A stretch of 64,000 bases of DNA, from contig JBBPJF010000004.1 in the NCBI GenBank assembly GCA_043842855.1, positions 1 to 64,000 on the forward strand, written 5' to 3'. Origin of the DNA: QFNR01 sp043842855 (lineage in GTDB: Bacteria; Pseudomonadota; Gammaproteobacteria; Burkholderiales; Neisseriaceae). Positions within the stretch are counted from its first letter, which is position 1. Each line of letters starts with the position of its first letter. Made by a program: the position numbers and the translations under genes. Positions 1 to 8,516 of the stretch are shown one piece after another. Below the pieces are notes generated by a model that did no database searches, had not been told where the DNA came from, and saw only the letters and a list, made by a program, of their open reading frames with translations.

Positions 1-96
1 GATATGTCTATTTACGGTAGTTTGAATTACAACTACGGTACTAGCAAGTTTACTCAACTGAATGGTTCACTGGGAGTACGTAAGACCTTTAAATAG
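1..96 (+). CDS. C-terminal end of an autotransporter-like outer-membrane barrel (5' part outside window)
   Basis: Reading frame 1 is open from the first base to a TAG at 94-96 and encodes 31 residues. The pattern of alternating aromatic and polar residues, ending in GVRKTFK, resembles the last two strands of an autotransporter beta-barrel. A second autotransporter follows on the same strand, and a terminator lies just after this stop. Only the tail is visible, so the passenger function is unknown. It could also be another barrel protein with a similar C-terminal strand. Confidence 0.55.
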   Translation, partial: DMSIYGSLNYNYGTSKFTQLNGSLGVRKTFK

Positions 97-116
97 TATC
101 TCTTATCCTTTCACTA

Positions 117-142
117 AGGCCCCCTAGAGGGCCTGCTTTTTT
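117..142 (+). terminator. Rho-independent terminator of the upstream barrel gene
   Basis: A six-base-pair GC-rich stem (AGGCCC at 117-122, GGGCCT at 129-134) with a six-base loop is followed by GC and then six T residues. It sits 21 bases after the stop at 96 and so would separate the upstream gene from the GDSL autotransporter. Confidence 0.8.
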
Positions 143-228
143 GGGGTGATCATTCCTTTCGGTTATGCTTGTTTTTAAAGCTTTTTAAGACTAATCTGCC
201 TTGATTGATAAGTTACATTTTACGGTAG

Positions 229-249
229 AACACTTCCTTTAGAAGTGTT
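229..249. promoter_or_regulatory. Short inverted repeat upstream of the GDSL autotransporter
   Basis: AACACTT (229-235) and AAGTGTT (243-249) form a perfect 7-base inverted repeat with a 7-base spacer. The right arm runs straight into TATATT (249-254), which could be a -10 element for the gene starting at 289. The position would suit an operator. No regulator is identified, so this is inference from symmetry and position. Confidence 0.35.
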
Positions 250-288
250 ATATTCAGCATTCTCGTTAGCTCTCCTAAGGCAGATCAG

Positions 289-2382
289 ATGATTTCGGTT
301 CAAAGAGCTTTATCCTATACCTGCTTATTTTTTGCTTTAAATAGTTTTAGCTATGCCACAGACATCGGTGGCAATGATAGCGAAAGAGCATTACCTCAGT
401 TTACTTCTCTGGTTGTTTTTGGAGATAGTCTAAGTGATCAAGGTGGTAGCCGAGGGCGTTTTGATTATTTTGTTGCTGGCGGCTTGAATAATCCCAATTA
501 CGTAAGAATTTTAAGTCCGATTCTTACCCACCAGACCTCTCTGCCTTATACTAGGGGCGGCAATAATTTTGCTGAATCTGGGGCCCATACTCTACATAGA
601 GTTCGTGATACCGAAAAACAAATTCAGCGCTATTTAAAAAAAGTTCAATACCGTGCAGATCCAGCAGCGCTGTATATTATGAATATAGGTGGCAATGATT
701 TGCATGAAAAAGAGGTATTCAGCATTTTAATGGGTCAAGCCATCATGAAGCTATTCACGCATCATACGCTTCCCTTAAAACTACCAGGGCCTGAAGGAAT
801 TTTAGAGCAGTTACAAACTTTAAATACCTACGGTGCTAAAAATTTCTTAGTGCCTAACTTATGGCGTCCTTCGTATTCGCCTGCATTAGCTTACCAAGCC
901 CCCCGCCTTTTTACAGCACTTCTAGTAGTTCGGCTCTTTAAACTGCAGAGTCGAGATCTAGTGGCTCTATTAAATATAGTGTTTAATCAGAAATTTGAAC
1001 AGCTTTTCCGAGGCCGCAGGGATTTAGATGGAGGTGGCCTGGATTTTTTCAAAGAAAAAAGTACAGAATTGCTAGCAAATGAGCTTTCATGGTTACCTAA
1101 ATCAGCGGTGCAGCGATTAGAGCAAATAGTATTTGAGCTAACCACAGAAGCTGGTGATGAATATTATTCATTAATAAAGGAAAAATTAGAAGCCTCCTCA
1201 CTGAATATACTATATGCAGATACGCATCGGTTGTTAGATGAAATCTATCTTAATCCTAAAAGCTTTGGTATTGATAATGTACTACTAACTCAATGTAGTG
1301 TTGGTCTTTCTTCTTCCTCGTCATTCTGTGATCTTGCTTTATTTAATCATACGGATCGTACTTATTTGTGGAGTGATGCTATCCATCCATCTCCAGCAGC
1401 AAACATTATTTTTGCTCAATACTATCTGAGCTTGCTTAATGCAGCATCTTACGTTAGTTCTATCCAGTTCCAGTTGCACACTCTAGCTCATAGTTCCCAA
1501 GCTTTTATCACTGATATATTAAATCAGTGGCGTTACAATATGAGTTCGAAACCACTCGAACCACAGTTTTTTGTTAATCTTTCAGGAGAGCAAAGGAGTG
1601 TGTTAACCTACGCTGGGACGAGTCGTATTAATGCAGCATTATTGCATTTGGGTGTTTATATACCGCTTAGTTCACGGGAACTGGTGGGAGCAAGCCTGTC
1701 TAGCAGTCTAGGACAAGCCCATCCATTTCGACAATTTCAATTCCGTTATGATTATTTGGGCGCAAGTCTATTCCATCAATTTCAAAAAGGCTCAATATGG
1801 TTTCAAGATCAGTTGCAATGGTCAGGTTTATACAGCAAGGACATAAAAAGAAGTATTCAATTAGGTAAATTAAAGCGGTTGGAGCATGCCAAAGGCACGC
1901 TATCTACCTATTGGGGATTCCATACAATGCTTGGGTACGAATTCCTTAAAACACCACAGGTAGCAGCTGGTTTCTTTCTGAAAGGAAGCTTTGAAGGCTA
2001 CGAATCTCATGGATACATTGAAGAGGCTAACCATAGTACCAGTATGCGTTTTGGTAATATCCATATTACTAAGCCTAGTACAGCGGTTGGATTGTATCAC
2101 CGTATTTCTGCAAGTACGCCGAGACCATGGTCTCTCTATACACAACTGAGTTATCAAAAATCTACTAAGGTTCCTTATAGGATACCTATTAATGTTAAAA
2201 GCTTTAGACGTAATTATCAGACTACCTTTAAAGATCCTTTTACTATCGGTTGGAGAGTTGCCTCCACCTTTTCCTATGAACTGAGCCGAAAAGTTAGCTT
2301 ACAGGCGAATGTTCAATATGAGCAGAATAAAGGAAGAAACCATGCTTGGAGCGGTCAGATAGGGGTTAAATTTGCCATTTAA
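289..2382 (+). CDS. GDSL-family autotransporter lipase/esterase (EstA-like)
   Basis: A 697-residue surface esterase of the EstA type, expected to hydrolyse short acyl esters from the outer membrane. An N-terminal signal peptide probably ends after SYA near residue 23. The GDSL block (FGDSLSD, nucleophile Ser47) is followed by the GGND block, and the DAIHPSP block supplies catalytic Asp363 and His366. Roughly the last 270 residues are rich in alternating aromatic and polar residues and form the translocating beta-barrel. Length is close to EstA of Pseudomonas (about 650). It follows another barrel gene with a terminator between, so it is probably transcribed alone, and it converges on ffh with only 5 bases between stops. 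The natural substrate cannot be told from sequence. Confidence 0.88.
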   Translation: MISVQRALSYTCLFFALNSFSYATDIGGNDSERALPQFTSLVVFGDSLSDQGGSRGRFDYFVAGGLNNPNYVRILSPILTHQTSLPYTRGGNNFAESGAHTLHRVRDTEKQIQRYLKKVQYRADPAALYIMNIGGNDLHEKEVFSILMGQAIMKLFTHHTLPLKLPGPEGILEQLQTLNTYGAKNFLVPNLWRPSYSPALAYQAPRLFTALLVVRLFKLQSRDLVALLNIVFNQKFEQLFRGRRDLDGGGLDFFKEKSTELLANELSWLPKSAVQRLEQIVFELTTEAGDEYYSLIKEKLEASSLNILYADTHRLLDEIYLNPKSFGIDNVLLTQCSVGLSSSSSFCDLALFNHTDRTYLWSDAIHPSPAANIIFAQYYLSLLNAASYVSSIQFQLHTLAHSSQAFITDILNQWRYNMSSKPLEPQFFVNLSGEQRSVLTYAGTSRINAALLHLGVYIPLSSRELVGASLSSSLGQAHPFRQFQFRYDYLGASLFHQFQKGSIWFQDQLQWSGLYSKDIKRSIQLGKLKRLEHAKGTLSTYWGFHTMLGYEFLKTPQVAAGFFLKGSFEGYESHGYIEEANHSTSMRFGNIHITKPSTAVGLYHRISASTPRPWSLYTQLSYQKSTKVPYRIPINVKSFRRNYQTTFKDPFTIGWRVASTFSYELSRKVSLQANVQYEQNKGRNHAWSGQIGVKFAI

Positions 2383-2387
2383 TTGTA

Positions 2388-3761
2388 TTAATTTTTAAGG
2401 GGTATATTTCCCTTTAGTCCCCGCAGTCCCTTTGCCATGCGTACAAGTTTACCCATTCCTCCTTTATTGAATTGTTTCATCACCTTTTGTGCCTGTTCGA
2501 ATTGTTTCAATAATTTATTAACTTCTTGGACACTAGTGCCAGAGCCAAGTGCGATACGTCTTTTGCGACTGGCCTTTAACAACTGAGGGTTAGCTTTTTC
2601 TTTATCTGTCATAGAATTAATGATCGCTTCTGTTCTAATCATCGCTTTTTCTGCCATCCCCGCTGGTAATTTCTGTATCATATCCCCCATGCCTGGTAAT
2701 TTAGCCATGATTGAATCAAGCCCCCCCATAGATTTCATTTGTAGCAGTTGAGCTTGAAAGTCATTTAAATCAAACTGTTTGCCCTTATGCAACTTTTTGA
2801 CCATCTTTTCGGCAGCTGCTTGGTCTATACTTTGACGCACTTCCTCAATTAAGCCAAGTACATCACCCATGCCCAAAATTCTACTGGCTAAACGATCCGG
2901 GTAGAAAGGTTCTAGTCCGTGTAGTTTTTCCCCAACTCCAATAAATTTAATGGGTTTTCCTGTAATTTGTCTAATGGAAAGTGCAGCGCCGCCACGCGTA
3001 TCTCCATCTAATTTAGTTAGGATAATACCTGTTAATTCTAGGGTTTCATTAAATACTTTTGCCGTTTGAACAGCATCCTGTCCTAACATAGCATCTGCTA
3101 CAAATAAGGTTTCTATAGGAGCTAACAGTTGATGAAGAGATTTAATTTCCTCCATCATTACCTCATCGATCGCTAATCTTCCAGCCGTATCGACTAATAA
3201 AACATCATAGTAGTGTTGCTTGGCATAGGTCAAAGCTAGTTCAGCAATTTCAGTAGGTTTTAAATTGATGTCTGCATTGAAAAAATCCACCCCTACTTGG
3301 TTGGCCAAAGACTGAAGTTGTTCAATAGCTGCTGGACGATATACATCTACAGAAACCAATAACACCTTGACTTTATTTTTTTTATTTTTTAGCCAATAAG
3401 CTAGTTTTCCTACGGTAGTAGTTTTACCAGCACCCTGTAAGCCCGCTAGTAAAATAATAGCAGGAGGCACTGTAGCCAAATTAAGGGAACTGTTTTCTCT
3501 TCCCATCACCTCTGTCAGAGTATCATTTACAATGCCAATGAAAGCTTGTGAAGGGTTAAGATTCCCTAATACTTCACTCCCTAGAGCCCTTGCTTTAGCC
3601 ATTTCTATAAATTTTTTAACTACAGGTAAGGCTACATCCGCTTCCAATAGAGCTATACGAACTTCTCTTAGTGCAACAGCAATGTTGTCTTCTGTTAAAC
3701 GCGCATTACCTTGGATCGTTTTGACAACTTGACTTAATCGTTCAGATAAATTACCTAACAT
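2388..3761 (-). CDS. ffh: Signal recognition particle protein Ffh (SRP54)
   Basis: GTPase subunit of the signal recognition particle. It binds 4.5S RNA and the signal sequences of nascent inner-membrane proteins. The 457 residues show the N-terminal helical domain, the G domain with P-loop GLQGAGKTT, DTAGR and TKLDGD motifs, and a methionine-rich M domain (repeated GMGD and MKSMGG type segments) that forms the signal-binding groove. Length matches the family (E. coli 453). It is last in the minus-strand run, 13 bases after lipA, and so is probably co-transcribed. The 4.5S RNA gene was not found in this window. Confidence 0.97.
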   Translation of the reverse strand: MLGNLSERLSQVVKTIQGNARLTEDNIAVALREVRIALLEADVALPVVKKFIEMAKARALGSEVLGNLNPSQAFIGIVNDTLTEVMGRENSSLNLATVPPAIILLAGLQGAGKTTTVGKLAYWLKNKKNKVKVLLVSVDVYRPAAIEQLQSLANQVGVDFFNADINLKPTEIAELALTYAKQHYYDVLLVDTAGRLAIDEVMMEEIKSLHQLLAPIETLFVADAMLGQDAVQTAKVFNETLELTGIILTKLDGDTRGGAALSIRQITGKPIKFIGVGEKLHGLEPFYPDRLASRILGMGDVLGLIEEVRQSIDQAAAEKMVKKLHKGKQFDLNDFQAQLLQMKSMGGLDSIMAKLPGMGDMIQKLPAGMAEKAMIRTEAIINSMTDKEKANPQLLKASRKRRIALGSGTSVQEVNKLLKQFEQAQKVMKQFNKGGMGKLVRMAKGLRGLKGNIPLKN

Positions 3762-3774
3762 ACACTTTCCTTAC

Positions 3775-4719
3775 CTAAATACCAGCTGCACAAGCTTGTT
3801 CGTCCGCATGGTAGCTAGAACGTACCATTGCTCCTACTGCTGCATGCTTAAAACCTAAGTTGTAGGCCATGCTCTCAAAGTATTTGAACTGTTCAGGTGT
3901 TACATATCGAACCACAGGCAAATGGCTTTTAGAGGGTTGGAGATACTGTCCGATAGTAAGTATGTCTACCTGGTGGTGACGCAGATCATGCATAACTTGG
4001 ATAATTTCTTCATCAGTTTCACCCAGTCCCACCATAATCCCCGATTTGGTCAACACCTCTGGTTGCCTACTTTTGTAGAGTTCTAATAGCTTTAAAGAAT
4101 GTTCATAATTACCTCCAGGCCTAGCTTGCCTATATAGCCGGGGCACAGTTTCTAAATTATGATTCATAACATCCGGAGGGGTCTGGCTTAAAATTTCCAC
4201 TGCTGTTTCTAGTCTACCCCTAAAATCAGGCACTAGGATTTCTATTTGTACAGTATCTTTCAGCTGTCGAACGGCCTTGATGCAATTAGCAAAATGTTGT
4301 GCCCCACCATCTCTTAAATCATCTCTATCTACGGAAGTAATAACTACATAATTTAGCTGCAGCTTTTCAATGGTTTGAGCTAAATGGAGGGGTTCGCTCA
4401 AATCGAGGGGCTGAGGTCTACCGTGTCCTACATCACAAAAAGGACAGCGCCTGGTACAAATATCTCCCATGATCATAAAAGTAGCTGTACCTTTGTTAAA
4501 ACATTCTCCTATATTGGGACAGCTAGCTTCTTCACAAACAGTAAATAGTTTTTGCTCCCTAAGTAGAGCTTTAATCTCGCTGAATCTTTTCCCAGTTGGG
4601 AAAGCTGCTCTAATCCAGCTAGGTTTTCTAAGCGCTTGAGTTGGTTGGACTACTTTAATGGGTATTCTAGCTAATTTCTCTGCTCCTTTTAACTTGATAC
4701 CTCTTTTAACGGGTTCCAT
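3775..4719 (-). CDS. lipA: Lipoyl synthase LipA
   Basis: Radical-SAM enzyme that inserts two sulfur atoms into protein-bound octanoyl groups to form lipoyl cofactors of the 2-oxoacid dehydrogenases and the glycine cleavage system. At 314 residues it carries both clusters: the auxiliary cluster cysteines C-x4-C-x5-C (CEEASCPNIGEC) and the radical-SAM motif CTRRCPFC. The C-terminal VRSSYHA segment with its conserved serine is present. The start is supported by AGGAG and GGAG a few bases upstream of the ATG. It follows lipB with a 13-base gap, the usual lipoate arrangement. Confidence 0.97.
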   Translation of the reverse strand: MEPVKRGIKLKGAEKLARIPIKVVQPTQALRKPSWIRAAFPTGKRFSEIKALLREQKLFTVCEEASCPNIGECFNKGTATFMIMGDICTRRCPFCDVGHGRPQPLDLSEPLHLAQTIEKLQLNYVVITSVDRDDLRDGGAQHFANCIKAVRQLKDTVQIEILVPDFRGRLETAVEILSQTPPDVMNHNLETVPRLYRQARPGGNYEHSLKLLELYKSRQPEVLTKSGIMVGLGETDEEIIQVMHDLRHHQVDILTIGQYLQPSKSHLPVVRYVTPEQFKYFESMAYNLGFKHAAVGAMVRSSYHADEQACAAGI

Positions 4720-4732
4720 AATGACTCCACTC

Positions 4733-5338
4733 CTACTGTAACGTTAGTTTCAGTTGTTCAACCAAATAAGCACCGACTTCTTGAAGCTTTGGGCAAGGTT
4801 GAACAAAATCCCTCAGCTGAGTCATTTTTAAGTTACTATGGCCACAAGGATGAATATAATCAAAAGGAGCTAGGTCCATATCCACATTCAAGCTTAGACC
4901 ATGGTAGGTGTAATTGCGGCGTATTCTTAGGCCTAAAGAAGCAATTTTTTTACCATTGACGTATACACCAGGACCTTTAGACTCTCTACTAGCAGCTACA
5001 TCATAAAACTCAAGTGTTTTTAAAATTGCCTCTTCAATACGATTCACTAACTCATGCACAGAAATAAGCTTTTGAGCAAAGTCAATAAGTGTATAAACCA
5101 CCACCTGTCCAGGGCCATGATAAGTGACCTGACCGCCCCGATCAGTTTGAACTACGGGGATGTGCGGTGGAGGATACAATAAGTGTTCCCTACCCCCGGA
5201 TTTACCTAGTGTATACACCGGAAAATGCTCTACCACCCACAGCTCATCTTCATCAACTGAGCCACGTAATTCCGTGAACTGCTGCATCCTTTTATAGACT
5301 AAGTCATATGCTTGTAAACCCAGATAAAGCACTTTCAC
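4733..5338 (-). CDS. lipB: Octanoyl-ACP:protein N-octanoyltransferase LipB
   Basis: Transfers octanoate from acyl carrier protein to lipoyl domains, the step before LipA. The 201 residues include the RGGQVTYHGPGQ motif, the GLSLNV segment, and the conserved PCGHSNLKMT region with the catalytic cysteine; the conserved lysine is in GKKIASLG. Translation appears to begin at a GTG directly after the TAG of the upstream ybeD-like gene, so the two are likely translationally coupled. Length agrees with the family (about 210). Confidence 0.95.
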   Translation of the reverse strand: MKVLYLGLQAYDLVYKRMQQFTELRGSVDEDELWVVEHFPVYTLGKSGGREHLLYPPPHIPVVQTDRGGQVTYHGPGQVVVYTLIDFAQKLISVHELVNRIEEAILKTLEFYDVAASRESKGPGVYVNGKKIASLGLRIRRNYTYHGLSLNVDMDLAPFDYIHPCGHSNLKMTQLRDFVQPCPKLQEVGAYLVEQLKLTLQ

Positions 5339-5617
5339 CTATAAAACTACTTTCACTAATGGATGGCTAGTCAAAACGAGGTAAATCGCATCCAGCTGCT
5401 CTTTGCTGGTAGCATGAATGTTTATCGTAAGACCCAAATAATTACCTTGACGACTTGCTCTAACACTAATATGTTCCCGTTCTAGCGTGGGTGCATACGG
5501 TCGAACGGATTTTAACACTTCTTCTACCAATTGTTCCACATTATGACCCATCACTTTAATAGGAAATTGGCAAGGAAAATTAAACAGCGTCTCTACTTTT
5601 TCTAAATCCTCTGACAT
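5339..5617 (-). CDS. YbeD/DUF493 family small protein
   Basis: A 92-residue protein of the DUF493 (YbeD) family, which in many proteobacteria sits just upstream of lipB. It shows the family features FPIKVMGH near the start, a central SxRxSRQGNYLGLTI strand region, and a C-terminal VLTSHPLVKVVL strand; the fold is ACT/ferredoxin-like. The molecular role is not established, though position suggests a link to lipoate attachment. The TAG stop abuts the GTG of lipB. Confidence 0.88.
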   Translation of the reverse strand: MSEDLEKVETLFNFPCQFPIKVMGHNVEQLVEEVLKSVRPYAPTLEREHISVRASRQGNYLGLTINIHATSKEQLDAIYLVLTSHPLVKVVL

Positions 5618-5646
5618 GTTACTCTCTATCGATCAATATGTAAGTT

Positions 5647-6108
5647 TCAAAAAACACTACATTTATCTGCGTCTTTACTTTTATTTTCTCCATTTGGCTC
5701 ACATAAGCTAACATTGCTGGACTCATCAATTTTCAAATAGCGGTGTTCTTTATGCTGGTAAGATTCAGTGGGCCTTGCATACAGAAGATAGCTATTTACT
5801 TGACACAATGCTTTGGCTTCGAATTGTATACGAAAATTAGCTACTTGCTTTTTGGGAAGCTCTGGCCAGACACAATTTTTTTCTGAACTTCCTGATATTC
5901 TCTGTTGCTTTGTATAGGAATAATACTTAGAATAAAAATTTTCTAGGTAATTCACATCTTCAATCAGAGCGCCCTTAGCAGCCATCAAATTGGCCTTTTT
6001 TGAGTGACTGCGATATTGGCTAGTCACCCATGCTACCATGATGCCAATTAGTACCAAGACAATCATCAATTCGATGAGGGTGTAACCTGCTGCCTTACTC
6101 TTCTGCAT
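5647..6108 (-). CDS. Type IV prepilin-like protein (PilE/minor pilin type)
   Basis: A 153-residue prepilin. The short leader MQKSKAAG ends in glycine, followed by YTLIELMIVLVLIGIM, the class III signal with Glu5 of the mature form and the hydrophobic N-terminal helix. The prepilin peptidase PilD would cut after the glycine. I chose the ATG at 6108 rather than one 24 bases upstream because AAAGGAG lies at a good distance before it. Four cysteines in the C-terminal part could form disulfides. No other pilus gene is in the window, and it sits alone between spoT and ybeD. It may be a minor pilin or a competence or type II secretion pseudopilin. Confidence 0.82.
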   Translation of the reverse strand: MQKSKAAGYTLIELMIVLVLIGIMVAWVTSQYRSHSKKANLMAAKGALIEDVNYLENFYSKYYSYTKQQRISGSSEKNCVWPELPKKQVANFRIQFEAKALCQVNSYLLYARPTESYQHKEHRYLKIDESSNVSLCEPNGENKSKDADKCSVF

Positions 6109-6143
6109 GTTTACCGACTCCTTTAGAAGCATATAGCTTTAAG

Positions 6144-8267
6144 TTATTTTGTAGAAACACTAATAACCTGCGGAATTTGTTTCAATGTCGTTACCACTTC
6201 CTCTAAAGGGCACAAACCTTCCAATTCAAGCCCTAAAACTATAAGTGGTTTTTCTGACCTTGTTGCTAGGGGGGAAGTATTGACGCTTTCAATAGAGACA
6301 CCTTTGGCGGCTAGAACCTGATCTATTTTAGCTAAAAGCTTGTAAGTGCTTTGAACTTTTATTTCTAATTTCATCCTATAGGCTTTTTCACTTCCAAGCC
6401 CCATATTTCTTGAGGTGGTCTGTAAATCTTGCAGAGAAGGTTTTAAGTCCCTTGTCAACTTTTTAACAGGCGTAAAAATAGCTGCTGACCTTCCCTCCTG
6501 AGTAAAAAAAAAGCTCTGGACCGTGTACAACGCCCTATATACCTTATTGGTTAATTTTACAAAATCTAAGGAGAGTTTTTTTCTGAGCTTGGTTGGGCGA
6601 GTCCATGCAACTAATGCGCTTGTTGTCGTGATGGGGAAAGGTTTGCAAGACTCGAATAGATAAAAATTATCCCTAGGTGAAAGCTTTTGGCGCTTTGAGC
6701 GACGAAAACTCTTCTCTGTTAACGGCGCTGTGTTGGGCGCGCCCCCCTCTAAAGTATCCTGAGGTAAAAAATTTTCCTCACCTATAGCCATGTCCCCTGT
6801 AACCGTTCTCAATTTTTGTCTTATAGCACTTGTAGCTTTAGCACTAGCAGCAAAACGCAACCAATTCGGAGAAGGCAAACTTTGAGAGTCAGTTTGAACA
6901 TTTACAATATCTCCCGAATTCAATAAATAACTGGGGGATACTGACACACCGTTTACTTTAGCACCTATGCAATGATGGCCAAGGTCCGTATGTATGGAAT
7001 AGGCAAAATCAATCACCGTGGAATGTTTCGGTAATACAATAATCTTAGCTTTTGGGGTAAATACATAAAGATCCTCTGGAAACAGATCCTTCTTAAAATC
7101 TTCATAAAAATCAACAGCATTATCATTGACTTGTTGAAATTCTTTTATATTTTCTAACCACTGCCTTTTCCTGAAGCCTAACGAGGGTCGACTCAGAACT
7201 GAATAATTTTTTGTTACATGAGAACGACCTGCTTCAGCAGCACCATCCATATCGTAGGTCCTAACCTGTACCTCAATAGGCAACCCCATAGAACCAATTA
7301 AAGTAGTTTGCAAACTTTGAAAACCATTACTTTTTGGTATAGCGATATAATCCTTAAAACTTCCAGGTTTGGGTTTATACAGATGGTGAAGAGCACCAAT
7401 AGCCCTGTAGCAATCGGGCACATTGTGAACCAATACAATAAACCCATACATATCCAAAACCTGCGAAAAATGCAGACGCTTAGCGCGCATTTTCTTAAAA
7501 ATACCATACAAATGTTTCTCATTACCCTTAATGGTTGCTTCCACATTAAATGCCACTAATTGAGAGGATAAACTGCGCATAATCGACTCTATCATCTCTC
7601 CTTTTTCTTCACGCCAACCTTTTAATGCCCTATACATCACATCATAGCGGTGAGCATATAAGAACTTAAAGGACAAATCTTGTAGTTCTCGGTATACAAG
7701 ATTCATACCCATACGATTGGCTAGTTCTGAATACACTTCCAGTGTTTCCTTAGCTATTCTTTTTTGTTTTTGCTTACGCATAACACCGAGTGTTCTCATG
7801 TTATGCAAGCGATCTGCCAATTTAACTACCAATACACGTATGTCTTTTACAACAGCCAATAACATTTTTCTAAAACTTTCAGCTTGCCATTCAAGATAGT
7901 CTTTACCGGCAATATGTTCTAGTTTAGATACGCCATTTACTACTTCAGCTACTTGCCTACCAAATTGCAATTGTATTTCTGAAAAACTAATACCAGTATC
8001 TTCTATGACATCGTGTAATAGAGCGGCAATTAATGTGGTAGCATCCTCCCCCCAATTTGCTATTTCAGTAGCTACTGCTATGGGGTGATTAACATAAGGC
8101 TCCCCACTTTTTCTGTACTGTGTCAGATGAGCCTGATGTGCAAAAGCGCAGGCCTCCTCTAACAATATCTTTTCCTCCTCACTGAGGTACAGAGCCGACC
8201 TAAAAAGTATCTCCCGGCTTTTTAAGGTCGTTTCATGATAGTCCGTCGAGGGAGCTGGAAAGTTCAT
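6144..8267 (-). CDS. spoT: SpoT-type (p)ppGpp hydrolase/synthetase with altered synthetase motifs
   Basis: A 707-residue RelA/SpoT homologue with HD hydrolase, synthetase, TGS and C-terminal ACT domains. The hydrolase motifs are intact: HPIAVA, LLHDVIEDT and KLADRLHNMRTL. In the synthetase domain several family signatures differ: GREKH is GNEKH, the FRV of DIYAFRV is FIV, YQSLH is FQSLQ, and the GVAAHWAYK segment is not recognisable (GRSHVTKNYS). The catalytic glutamate in PIEVQVRT remains. I infer a good hydrolase and a weak or inactive synthetase. The order gmk-rpoZ-spoT is the standard gammaproteobacterial one. TGS and ACT look normal. Confidence 0.93.
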   Translation of the reverse strand: MNFPAPSTDYHETTLKSREILFRSALYLSEEEKILLEEACAFAHQAHLTQYRKSGEPYVNHPIAVATEIANWGEDATTLIAALLHDVIEDTGISFSEIQLQFGRQVAEVVNGVSKLEHIAGKDYLEWQAESFRKMLLAVVKDIRVLVVKLADRLHNMRTLGVMRKQKQKRIAKETLEVYSELANRMGMNLVYRELQDLSFKFLYAHRYDVMYRALKGWREEKGEMIESIMRSLSSQLVAFNVEATIKGNEKHLYGIFKKMRAKRLHFSQVLDMYGFIVLVHNVPDCYRAIGALHHLYKPKPGSFKDYIAIPKSNGFQSLQTTLIGSMGLPIEVQVRTYDMDGAAEAGRSHVTKNYSVLSRPSLGFRKRQWLENIKEFQQVNDNAVDFYEDFKKDLFPEDLYVFTPKAKIIVLPKHSTVIDFAYSIHTDLGHHCIGAKVNGVSVSPSYLLNSGDIVNVQTDSQSLPSPNWLRFAASAKATSAIRQKLRTVTGDMAIGEENFLPQDTLEGGAPNTAPLTEKSFRRSKRQKLSPRDNFYLFESCKPFPITTTSALVAWTRPTKLRKKLSLDFVKLTNKVYRALYTVQSFFFTQEGRSAAIFTPVKKLTRDLKPSLQDLQTTSRNMGLGSEKAYRMKLEIKVQSTYKLLAKIDQVLAAKGVSIESVNTSPLATRSEKPLIVLGLELEGLCPLEEVVTTLKQIPQVISVSTK

Positions 8268-8282
8268 TTCTTTCTACTTTAA

Positions 8283-8483
8283 TTATTTCTTTTTCAGAAT
8301 ATCAGTAGTTACTTCTCCAGCAGCAATTTCTCGCAACGCGACTACAGTAGGTTTATTTTTCACTCCATGAACCAGTGGAGTAGCACCGTTAAACAGTTGC
8401 CTTGCTCGACGAGCAGCAACCAAAGTTAGTTCAAAATGATTGGGAATACGGACGATACAATCTTCTATAGTGATTCGGGCCAT
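8283..8483 (-). CDS. rpoZ: RNA polymerase omega subunit
   Basis: Small subunit that helps RNA polymerase assembly and forms part of a ppGpp site. The 66 residues begin MARITIEDC and contain LTLVAARRARQL and VVALREIAAG, matching the conserved core. It ends about 25 residues earlier than the E. coli protein, lacking the acidic, glutamine-rich tail, which is variable. The ATG at 8483 has GGAG six bases upstream; an in-frame TTG twelve bases earlier lacks this. It lies between gmk and spoT. Confidence 0.94.
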   Translation of the reverse strand: MARITIEDCIVRIPNHFELTLVAARRARQLFNGATPLVHGVKNKPTVVALREIAAGEVTTDILKKK

Positions 8484-8516
8484 TATCAACTCCAATGTAG
8501 ATAGGCAGGCTTGCCT

